Positions 1 to 5,691 of a stretch of 7,935 bases of DNA are shown piece after piece (positions within the stretch are counted from its first letter, which is position 1; every line of letters begins with the position of its first letter). The translations under genes and the position numbers were made by a program. The notes below the pieces were generated by a model that had not been told where the DNA came from, made no database searches, and was given only the letters and a program-made list of their open reading frames with translations. Source of the stretch: Bacteroidia bacterium (GTDB lineage: Bacteria; Bacteroidota; Bacteroidia; NS11-12g; UBA955); contig JADLHV010000121.1 of assembly GCA_020848595.1 (NCBI GenBank), positions 1 through 7,935 on the forward strand. The letters run 5' to 3'.

Positions 1-92
1 ATTTCTATGAATTACTCATCAGTCCTAATGGCGCTAATCCTTGCGAAAATTATTTAATCGAAATAGGTAAAAATCTAAGCAAAATTCATTAA
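1..92 (+). CDS. C-terminal end of an unidentified protein, possibly DUF6913-like (partial, cut by left edge)
   Basis: The frame beginning at base 3 is open and ends in TAA at 90-92. It gives 29 residues that start FYELLISPNG and end with the helix-like stretch ENYLIEIGKNLSKIH. The gene enters from the left edge. The stop lies only 16 bp before the dapA start and no promoter fits between them, so the two are probably co-transcribed. From memory, many flavobacterial dapA genes follow a small DUF6913 protein that ends in a similar hydrophobic and helical tail. The resemblance here (an FYELLI strand, then a C-terminal helix) is suggestive, but 29 residues are too few for a firm family call. The reading as a true gene end is more secure than the family name. 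Confidence 0.55.
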   Translation, partial: FYELLISPNGANPCENYLIEIGKNLSKIH

Positions 93-108
93 CTTAAACA
101 TCAGCATT

Positions 109-1002
109 ATGGCACACATTATTTCGCAGCAATTAAAAGGAACAGGAGTAGCTCTCGTTACGCCCTTTAACCAAGACGCTTCTATTGATTTTGATGGTCT
201 TAAAAAATTAGTTCATCACTTAGTCGATAATGGCGTCAATTATTTAGTCATTCTCGGAACTACCGGCGAAAGTCCAACCATTTCTAAACAAGAAAAACAA
301 AGTATTCTCGAAACTATTCGCACCGAAAATAATGGTCGTTTACCCCTTGTTTTAGGCATTGGTGGTAATCACACTTTAGAGGTGGCGGAAATAATTAAAT
401 ATCAAGACTTAGATGGCATTTCCGCACTGTTAAGTGTTAGTCCTTATTATAATAAACCGAATCAACAAGGCATCATTAAACATTATACGCACTTAGCTGA
501 TAAGTCGCCTTTACCTTTATTACTTTACAATGTTCCAGGTAGAACTGGTAGTAATATCAGTACCGAAACTACTTTGAAATTAGCTGAGCATCCTAATATT
601 CTAGGTACTAAAGAAGCTAGTGGAAATTTCACTCAGTGTATGGATATTTTGAAAAATCGCCCTGATAATTTTGCCGTAATAAGTGGTGATGATGCTTTAA
701 CTCATCCTTTCCTTTCTCTGGGTATGGACGGCGTTATTTCTGTAATTGCTAATGCCTATCCTAAAATTTTTAGTGAGATGGTTCGCTTAGGCTTGGAGGG
801 TCAATTTCAAGAGGCTTTACCTCTCCATAATCAACTTTTAGATGCTATGAATTTAATCTTTGCAGATGGAAGTCCAGGTGGTATTAAAGTTATCATGGAA
901 GCTCTAGGTATTTGTGGGACAACTGTTCGTATGCCTTTACACGATGTAAGTGATAAAGTTAGACAGGCTTTGTTAGAAACGATGACGGCCTCTGCTCGTT
1001 AA
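109..1002 (+). CDS. dapA: 4-hydroxy-tetrahydrodipicolinate synthase (DapA)
   Basis: Cytoplasmic class I aldolase-type TIM barrel that condenses pyruvate with aspartate semialdehyde, the first committed step of the diaminopimelate/lysine branch that supplies peptidoglycan. The 297-residue length is normal for the family. Visible signatures are GTGVALVTPF (residues 11-20), GTTGES (50-55), SPYYNKP (111-117), YNVPGRTG (140-147) and GTKEASGN (166-173). By alignment with the E. coli enzyme (constant offset of +7), Thr51, Thr52, Tyr114, Tyr140, Arg145 and the Schiff-base Lys168 are all present, so it should be active. The ATG at 109 is preceded by an A-rich leader without a clear Shine-Dalgarno, as is usual in Bacteroidota. 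It follows the partial upstream gene by 16 bp and converges with the membrane glycosyltransferase gene. The nearby plus-strand sequence shows no strong GC-rich terminator. Family assignment is very secure; DapA relatives such as N-acetylneuraminate lyase lack this exact set of residues. Confidence 0.97.
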   Translation: MAHIISQQLKGTGVALVTPFNQDASIDFDGLKKLVHHLVDNGVNYLVILGTTGESPTISKQEKQSILETIRTENNGRLPLVLGIGGNHTLEVAEIIKYQDLDGISALLSVSPYYNKPNQQGIIKHYTHLADKSPLPLLLYNVPGRTGSNISTETTLKLAEHPNILGTKEASGNFTQCMDILKNRPDNFAVISGDDALTHPFLSLGMDGVISVIANAYPKIFSEMVRLGLEGQFQEALPLHNQLLDAMNLIFADGSPGGIKVIMEALGICGTTVRMPLHDVSDKVRQALLETMTASAR

Positions 1003-1190
1003 ACAGTTTTTTTCTTTTAACCGTTTGGGGTTATTGCAATTTATTTTCAATGTGTTAGTATTATATAGAATTTAATTCTAACTCTAAAAACATGTAACTA
1101 TAGGTTTATTCTATATATTTTAAGTTTATTATAAATCAATAATGAGCTTTTAAAAATAGATTTTAAACAACTTTATAATCTTAAGATGTG
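1003..1190. other. Convergent intergenic gap between dapA and the glycosyltransferase gene, with one AT-rich dyad
   Basis: This 188-bp gap separates two gene 3' ends. It is very AT-rich and holds no ORF of note. The only clear symmetry is TAGAATT-T-AATTCTA at 1066-1080, with perfect 7-bp arms. It is low in GC and has no convincing T-run on either side, so it is at best a weak bidirectional terminator. A T-run at 1006-1012 follows dapA directly but without a stable stem. I see no promoter or RNA gene. Confidence 0.5.
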
Positions 1191-2588
1191 CTATTGTTTT
1201 ATCCGTTTATAAATAATCGAATACGTTTTAACATCGCCTATGTGTTTATGAAATTTAAATTTGTTCTTGAATAGTACCGAATCTCCCATATTTCCAGGAT
1301 GTGTTAAAACAAGATACTGAACTTCTTGAAGGGTGTCTAAAACAATCTTATAATCTGCTTTTCTCTTATATCCATTCTCTTTTTCCCAATAACATGCTAC
1401 TAATGGAAAATTCATTAAAATTGATTGGTCTTTGTATGTTTCTTGGTCTAATTCGGTGAGTGTTTCTTGTAAATTCTTAATATGTGGAACATACGAAAAA
1501 TCAACATCTGTATATCTTTCTTCGCCATTCCAATAATAAATTCCAGCTAATCCAATAAATAAATAAACATATAAGGCAATAGAAACGTTGCGACGAGCTG
1601 CTCTATAAACCAATAATACCACTATCAGATAATAGGGCAACATAAAATACAAGGTATATCGACTCAAATAGTAATTAAACACAAGGAATCCAATGCCGCC
1701 TAATACAATCAAGGGTAGAATGATTAAAGCATTTCTAAAATCTTTTAACTTAAATCCACTTAAAGCAATACCCGCCACAAACAGAAAAAAGACTAAAGCA
1801 TGTCCTTGTTGGTAAAAAGAAAAATCTTTAAAGCCTTGCCACCTTTCATTTATAAAATACCATTCAAATTTAGCTAACTCTGTATGTAAAGGATAGAAAT
1901 AATAACCTCTTTGAATCTTCTGAATAATAAAAAAAACGGTCAATAGGGCAATTGGAACAAAAATAACAGTGAATAAAAAACGCCATTTTATAGAGCGTGC
2001 CGACACAACTAATTCTGCAAATAAAAATGCAATAGGCAATATAAGCGCCGATTCTTTTGTAAACAAGGCCAGAGTAATACTTATAGCTAGAAATATCCAA
2101 TTCCGATTTAAATAGCTGTAGAGAGCCATCATAGTGAATAAAAGCAGCATCGTTTCTGGTAATATCAAAAGAGATTGCGCTAAGAACATGGGTTGTAAGA
2201 AAATTGCCATTGTTGCTGCCCATGCAAAAAACTGCTCCATATAGCGCGCTATGATGAGATAAAGAAAAACGAAAGCTGTGCAATTAATCAGCACTGCTGC
2301 AATATGTCCAACTAAAGGTGTGCATCCAAACAATTTAAATGCGAGTCCAAAATAGAAAGGACAAAGTAAAGGGTGACCTCTAGACAATTCATCTTCTAAA
2401 GCACTAGGCAACAAACCGAGGCCTTCTTGCGACATTCGTATAGCACCTCTGCTATAGACGCCTAATTCATCCCAAAGATAAGCTTGATGAAAAACCCCGT
2501 AATAATTATCTAGAAATAAATAAACCAGAGCAAATGAAATCAGTAGGGCAATAATGGGGCGTAGGTGTTTCAAAATCGAAAGCTTCAA
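1191..2588 (-). CDS. Multi-pass membrane glycosyltransferase, GT39/PMT (ArnT-like) superfamily
   Basis: Integral inner-membrane protein of 465 residues with about ten hydrophobic segments (first at about residues 10-26, then roughly 80-115, 120-160, 165-195, 203-222, 264-278, 287-305, 312-328 and 336-352) and a soluble C-terminal tail from about 355. Family signs are the acidic pair D40-E41 in the first extracytoplasmic loop (LWDELGVYSRGA), the RGHP motif at 70-73, FTKESALILP at 176-185, and SRYTLYFMLPYY at 309-320. These fit GT-C fold enzymes that take sugar from a polyprenyl-phosphate donor; the acceptor cannot be told from sequence. The start is probably TTG at 2588: the frame stays open to a stop at 2628-2630 with no ATG, and the next Met (residue 52) would remove the first membrane segment and the DE motif. 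It is transcribed alone, convergent to dapA. It could instead be a family relative without transferase activity. Fold class is fairly sure, substrate unknown. Confidence 0.8.
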   Translation of the reverse strand: MKLSILKHLRPIIALLISFALVYLFLDNYYGVFHQAYLWDELGVYSRGAIRMSQEGLGLLPSALEDELSRGHPLLCPFYFGLAFKLFGCTPLVGHIAAVLINCTAFVFLYLIIARYMEQFFAWAATMAIFLQPMFLAQSLLILPETMLLLFTMMALYSYLNRNWIFLAISITLALFTKESALILPIAFLFAELVVSARSIKWRFLFTVIFVPIALLTVFFIIQKIQRGYYFYPLHTELAKFEWYFINERWQGFKDFSFYQQGHALVFFLFVAGIALSGFKLKDFRNALIILPLIVLGGIGFLVFNYYLSRYTLYFMLPYYLIVVLLVYRAARRNVSIALYVYLFIGLAGIYYWNGEERYTDVDFSYVPHIKNLQETLTELDQETYKDQSILMNFPLVACYWEKENGYKRKADYKIVLDTLQEVQYLVLTHPGNMGDSVLFKNKFKFHKHIGDVKTYSIIYKRIKQ

Positions 2589-2684
2589 AATTAGTTTAAA
2601 TCTAGAAATGTAACCATTATTAAATTTTCATCAATATTTCCATTTTAAGCCTAAATATGACGTACACTCGTTGACAACTAGGTT

Positions 2685-2721
2685 CAAAAAGGTATGGAAA
2701 AATAAGCTAAATAGTCTCAAA
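2685..2721 (-). promoter_or_regulatory. Candidate Bacteroidota-type promoter for the glycosyltransferase gene
   Basis: On the minus strand TACCTTTTTG (2694 to 2685) resembles the Bacteroidota -7 consensus TAnnTTTG with one mismatch. A TTTG (2721 to 2718) lies 23 bp upstream, slightly further than usual for the -33 element. It would give a leader of roughly 90 bases before the TTG start at 2588. The match is imperfect in AT-rich DNA, so confidence is low. Confidence 0.28.
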
Positions 2722-2862
2722 TAGTGCCAAAATGCAAAATTTTTAACATCCCTTGACCCTCGTTAAATGATATTAATGATTTGATTACTAGAAACATTGG
2801 TGATATGCAATTTAATCTGTTTGAAAATTTATACACAATTGGAAAAAAATGAAAATTAGTAC

Positions 2863-2893
2863 TTGACCAATTCTTAACAACCAATTTCCTTTG
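2863..2893 (+). promoter_or_regulatory. Candidate Bacteroidota-type promoter, plus strand
   Basis: TTG (2863-2865, within TTGACC) is followed after 20 bp by TTCCTTTG (2886-2893), one mismatch from the Bacteroidota -7 consensus TAnnTTTG and at the expected spacing from a -33 TTG. Transcription would begin near 2900 and run to the hairpins at 3156-3213, giving an RNA of about 260-310 bases. Prediction from motif spacing only. Confidence 0.35.
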
Positions 2894-2903
2894 TGTTAGG
2901 TAA

Positions 2904-2947
2904 AAAACTAGTATTAAAATACTAAAAAGTAGTCCAAAACTAGTATT
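2904..2947. repeat. 12-bp direct repeat and overlapping dyad, AT-rich
   Basis: AAAACTAGTATT occurs at 2904-2915 and again at 2936-2947, a period of 32 bp. The first copy continues into the dyad AGTATT-AA-AATACT (2910-2923), and CTAGTATT and AGTAG elements make the whole block loosely palindromic. It lies just downstream of the candidate plus-strand promoter, where it could be a protein-binding site or the 5' structure of an RNA. The repeat itself is certain; its meaning is not. Confidence 0.5.
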
Positions 2948-2993
2948 TTTTACTCAAAAAAAGTTCTAAAATATGATAATTTGAATAAGGTTG

Positions 2994-3017
2994 AATTATG
3001 TAAATATAATCATAATT
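2994..3017. repeat. Inverted repeat AATTATG-N10-CATAATT
   Basis: Perfect 7-bp arms at 2994-3000 and 3011-3017 enclose ten bases (TAAATATAAT). It could form a weak hairpin in the proposed plus-strand RNA or be a dimer binding site. Its left part also overlaps a stretch with slight resemblance to a XerCD recombination site, treated separately as a weak lead. Confidence 0.4.
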
Positions 3018-3081
3018 AATGCCGATTTGTTAGTTCATTCTGTATAAAAGTTTAACGATTTGTAGGAAACTAAAATAGAAA

Positions 3082-3165
3082 ATGAAGCGAATCGTGGATT
3101 ATAGTCAACTAATTTTCAAATATTTAATTGCGACATTACGTGTTAATGTGATAGATAACCGTTAG
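3082..3165 (+). CDS. Possible small protein of 27 residues (uncertain)
   Basis: An ATG at 3082 preceded by an A-rich leader (AAAATAGAAA) opens 27 codons ending in TAG at 3163-3165. The peptide begins MKRIVDYSQL and has a basic, partly hydrophobic middle (FKYLIATLRV). The stop falls inside the first of two terminator-like hairpins, so the ORF sits exactly at the 3' end of the proposed plus-strand transcript. The first residues recall small Bacteroidota proteins that begin MK(K/R)IV-Y-KL, but the remainder does not continue that similarity, so it could be a truncated remnant or chance. No function is offered. Confidence 0.25.
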   Translation: MKRIVDYSQLIFKYLIATLRVNVIDNR

Positions 3166-3177
3166 GTTAGTTTTTTT
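3156..3177 (+). terminator. Weak hairpin with T-run, plus strand
   Basis: TAACC (3156-3160), loop GTTA, GGTTA (3165-3169), then G and seven T (3171-3177). The stem is only 5 bp, but the T-run placement is that of an intrinsic terminator. It overlaps the stop codon of the possible small ORF and lies directly before a stronger hairpin. Confidence 0.4.
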
Positions 3178-3184
3178 CAAAGAG

Positions 3185-3213
3185 TGCCCCTTTTACAGGG
3201 GCATTTCTTTTTT
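3185..3213 (+). terminator. Rho-independent terminator, plus strand
   Basis: A perfect 7-bp GC-rich stem, TGCCCCT (3185-3191) and AGGGGCA (3197-3203) with loop TTTAC, is followed by TTTCTTTTTT (3204-3213). The T-tract is on the plus-strand 3' side only, so it ends rightward transcription. No recognised rightward gene lies upstream within the window, which implies an unannotated transcript. Confidence 0.75.
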
Positions 3214-3300
3214 CAAAGATTTTGATTCTAATCAAGGCTTTTCTAGTTTCACAGTGCTAACTTCTTATAAATTAAATAGATGCTACTTAATTGAGCCTAA

Positions 3301-3346
3301 AAAAAAGGTATAAAAAGCAAAACGCCGTCAAAATTTGACGGCGTTT
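3301..3346 (-). terminator. Strong rho-independent terminator of the glutamine synthetase gene
   Basis: AAACGCCGTCAAA (3320-3332) and TTTGACGGCGTTT (3334-3346) form perfect 13-bp arms around a single base. On the minus strand the stem is followed by TGCTTTTTATACC and then a T-run (to 3301). It begins 38 bp beyond the glutamine synthetase stop codon. The other strand has only TTTCTCTC after the stem, so any rightward termination would be weaker. Confidence 0.88.
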
Positions 3347-3383
3347 CTCTCATTTGTTGTATAAGTAACTTGTGTGTAGTCTC

Positions 3384-5501
3384 TTATTTTAAAAACAATA
3401 AATCGCGGTACTTAGGCAATTTCCAAGCATCGTTATCTATTAGTTCTTCTAACTTGTCTGCGCTCTCTCTGATAGCTTCAAAATATGGTTTTACTTTGTC
3501 GCAATACGCTTTTGCTTTCTTATCTGTATGCGTCATATTATTAGCCTTCTTGCGCTCTTCTACCATTTTATCATTGTTTTCCCAAATGGTATTAATGTGT
3601 AGGGAGATTTCTGTAGCTAAATCATACAAATGTTTGTTCTGTGCTTTTGTTTGACCAATTCTACTAAGTCCTTCGATGGTATCGATGAGTTTCTTTTGGT
3701 ATTCTACAGCAGATGGTACTATGTAATTCTTTACCAATTCGCCTAAGATTCTACCTTCTATTTGAATCTTCAATAAGTAATTCTCGAATTTGATTTCTGT
3801 TCTAGCCTCAAGTTCTTTATCAGAAAAAATATTATTTTTTACAAACAATTCTTTGCTTTGTTTAGAGGTATAAGCATCTAAAGCGTATGGTGTAGTTTTG
3901 ATATTGCTCAATCCTCTCTTAGCAGCTTCTATAACCCATTCATCGCTATAACCATTGCCTTCAAAAAGTATTTTCTTAGATGTTTTAACATACGATTTTA
4001 AAACTTGTTCGATGGCTTGAATTTTATTGACTTTCTTCTTAATTAAAGCATCGACTTCTTTTTTGAAGCTTGTTAGTTGATGACCTACAATGGTATTTAG
4101 AACAATAATAGCGCTAGCACAATGGTCGCTAGAACCTACTGCTCTGAACTCAAATTTGTTACCTGTGAAAGCAAAAGGTGAAGTTCTGTTTCTATCGGTA
4201 TTATCTAGTAAAATTTCAGGAATACGGTAAACACTTATTTTTTTCTCGCTGACTTTTCCCGTCTTTTTAGTGGCTTTAGACTGTTCAAATTGTCCTAATA
4301 CATCTGTTAAGGTACTACCAATAAACACAGACATAATAGCTGGTGGTGCTTCGTTGGCGCCTAAACGATGGTCGTTGGCAGCGGTGGCAATACTTGCTCT
4401 TAATAAATCGGCATTGTCATGAACGGCTTTGATTGTATTAATAAAAAAGGTTAAGAATTGTAAATTATCTATTGGGCTATGACCTGGAGATAATAAGTTG
4501 ACTCCAGTATCGGTAATGATAGACCAATTATTATGTTTACCAGAACCATTAACACCTTTAAATGGTTTCTCGTGCCAAATAACCTTTAATTGATGTCTAC
4601 TTGCTACCGATTGCATCACATCCATTAATAAGGAATTGTGGTCGATTGCAATATCTGCTTCTTCAAACATTGGAGCACATTCATATTGTCCAGGTGCTAC
4701 TTCATTATGACGTGTTTTAAGTGGAATACCCAATTTAAGCGCTTCCTTTTCAAAATCGGTCATGTAGTTGTAAACTCTATCAGGAATACTTCCAAAATAA
4801 TGATCTTCTAATTGTTGACCTTTTGCAGGCATGTTACCAACGAGTGTGCGACCAGCAAAAACTAAATCAGGACGCTGGTGGTACAATTCTTCATCAACTA
4901 AGAAATATTCTTGCTCAATACCTAAAGAAACTTTTGTGTTTTTTACGTTCGCATCAAACAACTGACAAACTTCGGTCGTTACTTTTGTTAAAAAATTAGT
5001 TGACTTAATTAAAGGTGCTTTATAATCTAATGCTTCACCAGTATAGGCAACAAAAATTGTTGGAATGCATAAAGTTTTTCCGCTTGCTTTCTCCATTATA
5101 AAAGCTGGAGAAGACGGATCCCAAGCGCTATAACCACGTGCTTCGAAAGTATTGCGAATACCTCCACTAGGAAAACTAGAAGCATCTGGTTCTTGCTGTA
5201 CAAGTGCTTTACCTTCAAATATTTCTATTCCAGTATCTATTCCAGTAGGTTCGAAAAATGCATCATGCTTTTCTGCAGTCGAACCACGTAATGGCTGAAA
5301 CCAGTGGGTGTAATGGGTAGCGCCTCTTTCGATAGCCCAATTTTTCATGCCCTCTGCAATTTGGTCCGCCATTTTACGGTCCATTGGCTTGCCTGAATTT
5401 CTTGATTCGTTAACGGCCTTAATGGCTTCTTTGCTAACATACTCGGCCATCGCTTTTGGACCGAATACGCTCTTTCCGAAGTATTCTGATATTTGTTTCA
5501 T
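3384..5501 (-). CDS. glnN: Glutamine synthetase type III
   Basis: ATP-dependent ligation of ammonia to glutamate in the cytoplasm, the entry step of nitrogen assimilation. The 705-residue size and sequence are those of the large GSIII class, which forms dodecamers and is typical of Bacteroidota. Motifs in order: THWFQPLRG (65-73), YSAWDPSSPAFI (124-135), the metal-binding GIEQEYF (194-200; Glu196, Glu198), RHNEVAPGQYE (264-274), EKPFKGVNGSGKHNNWS (311-327, including His323), NDHRLGANEAPPA (376-388) and SPFAFTGNKFEFRAVGSS (441-458). All look intact, so it should be active. A GSIII-specific helical C-terminal region follows to residue 705. The ATG at 5501 is the only ATG, GTG or TTG in its open frame upstream to the stop at 5667-5669, although the protein lacks about 20-30 N-terminal residues seen in many relatives. 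It has its own -7 box upstream and a strong terminator downstream, so it is monocistronic. It is divergent from the pseudo-Fic gene. The symbol glnN is the usual GSIII name; some annotations use glnA. Confidence 0.96.
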   Translation of the reverse strand: MKQISEYFGKSVFGPKAMAEYVSKEAIKAVNESRNSGKPMDRKMADQIAEGMKNWAIERGATHYTHWFQPLRGSTAEKHDAFFEPTGIDTGIEIFEGKALVQQEPDASSFPSGGIRNTFEARGYSAWDPSSPAFIMEKASGKTLCIPTIFVAYTGEALDYKAPLIKSTNFLTKVTTEVCQLFDANVKNTKVSLGIEQEYFLVDEELYHQRPDLVFAGRTLVGNMPAKGQQLEDHYFGSIPDRVYNYMTDFEKEALKLGIPLKTRHNEVAPGQYECAPMFEEADIAIDHNSLLMDVMQSVASRHQLKVIWHEKPFKGVNGSGKHNNWSIITDTGVNLLSPGHSPIDNLQFLTFFINTIKAVHDNADLLRASIATAANDHRLGANEAPPAIMSVFIGSTLTDVLGQFEQSKATKKTGKVSEKKISVYRIPEILLDNTDRNRTSPFAFTGNKFEFRAVGSSDHCASAIIVLNTIVGHQLTSFKKEVDALIKKKVNKIQAIEQVLKSYVKTSKKILFEGNGYSDEWVIEAAKRGLSNIKTTPYALDAYTSKQSKELFVKNNIFSDKELEARTEIKFENYLLKIQIEGRILGELVKNYIVPSAVEYQKKLIDTIEGLSRIGQTKAQNKHLYDLATEISLHINTIWENNDKMVEERKKANNMTHTDKKAKAYCDKVKPYFEAIRESADKLEELIDNDAWKLPKYRDLLFLK

Positions 5502-5576
5502 GATTGGATTTGATGTGGATTTGCTTTTAGAATGGTGTTTGAAATTACCTGGATCATATTGACCTTTTTTTCTGTT

Positions 5577-5586
5577 TGCAAAGGTA
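5577..5586 (-). promoter_or_regulatory. Bacteroidota -7 promoter box for the glutamine synthetase gene
   Basis: Minus-strand TACCTTTGCA (5586 to 5577) is an exact match to the Bacteroidota -7 consensus TAnnTTTG with its common flank. Transcription would begin near 5570, giving a leader of about 70 bases before the ATG at 5501. No clean TTTG is found at the -33 distance; the nearest T-rich candidates at 5604-5614 are poor. A weak -33 element is often a sign of dependence on an activator, which is inference here. Confidence 0.65.
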
Positions 5587-5655
5587 GGTTTTTTTTGAAG
5601 ATAGAAAATTAAACTATTGCTAAATCTACTTAAAAATCGTGTTTTTATACCATTT

Positions 5656-5691
5656 ATGTCGAAATTTTATATTATTTTCGACACGTTATGA
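5656..5691 (+). CDS. Possible 11-codon leader ORF overlapping the pseudo-Fic start (uncertain)
   Basis: An ATG at 5656 opens the peptide MSKFYIIFDTL and stops at TGA 5689-5691. The stop overlaps the pseudo-Fic ATG in the arrangement ATGA (5688-5691), the classic geometry of translational coupling. The ORF is coextensive with the inverted repeat, so its codons may simply be the operator read in frame. It is short enough to arise by chance. Confidence 0.2.
   Translation: MSKFYIIFDTL
5657..5683. promoter_or_regulatory. Operator-like inverted repeat TGTCGAAA-N11-TTTCGACA
   Basis: Perfect 8-bp arms at 5657-5664 and 5676-5683 enclose eleven A/T bases. The outer CGs stand out in very AT-rich DNA. 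The arms are 19 bp apart centre to centre, close to two helical turns, as expected for a dimeric winged-helix protein reading one face. The right arm ends four bases before the pseudo-Fic ATG, so a bound protein could block transcription or initiation. With an 11-base AT loop and no T-run after it, it is a poor terminator. The obvious candidate ligand is the winged-helix domain of the adjacent protein (inference). Confidence 0.6.

Larger units (their letters stand above)
2589..3383. other. 795-bp region with no long gene, holding regulatory elements and repeats
   Basis: This gap lies between the 5' end of the glycosyltransferase gene and the 3' end of the glutamine synthetase gene (both minus strand). 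All frames are broken by frequent stops and I see no decayed protein family. It is not featureless: it holds a promoter-like element for each strand, a 12-bp direct repeat with dyads at 2904-2947, a dyad at 2994-3017, a 27-codon ORF at 3082-3165, two plus-strand hairpins with T-runs (3156-3177 and 3185-3213) and the minus-strand terminator of the glutamine synthetase gene (3301-3346). The plus-strand terminators with no upstream gene suggest a small RNA, a small-protein gene, or the remnant of a lost gene. The pentamer TTGAC occurs three times (about 2672, 2753 and 2863). Confidence 0.6.
5502..5687. promoter_or_regulatory. Shared divergent control region, glutamine synthetase gene and pseudo-Fic gene
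   Basis: These 186 bp separate the two divergent start codons and hold the -7 box of the glutamine synthetase gene (5577-5586), homopolymer T-runs (5565-5571 and 5589-5596) and, next to the pseudo-Fic start, a perfect inverted repeat (5657-5683). No clear -7 box was found for the pseudo-Fic direction. The arrangement places the inverted repeat about 70 bp upstream of the -7 box of the glutamine synthetase gene. Confidence 0.6.

Noticed and set aside
1870..2283. 137-codon open frame on the minus strand in another frame of the glycosyltransferase gene
   Set aside because: It lies wholly within the glycosyltransferase coding sequence, has no family resemblance and an unusual Cys/Tyr/Ser-rich composition; the enclosing gene has clear GT39-type motifs.
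3320..3346. Long perfect palindrome as a possible mobile-element end or operator
   Set aside because: Its position 38 bp after the GSIII stop and the T-run on the minus-strand 3' side make it an ordinary intrinsic terminator.
3370..3654. 94-codon open frame on the plus strand over the 3' end of the glutamine synthetase gene
   Set aside because: Antisense to a secure gene; its hydrophobic, Ser-rich composition is the usual product of reading a coding strand backwards.
5347..5562. 71-codon open frame on the plus strand over the glutamine synthetase start
   Set aside because: Mostly antisense to the conserved GSIII N-terminus and crosses the GSIII leader; no recognisable protein features.
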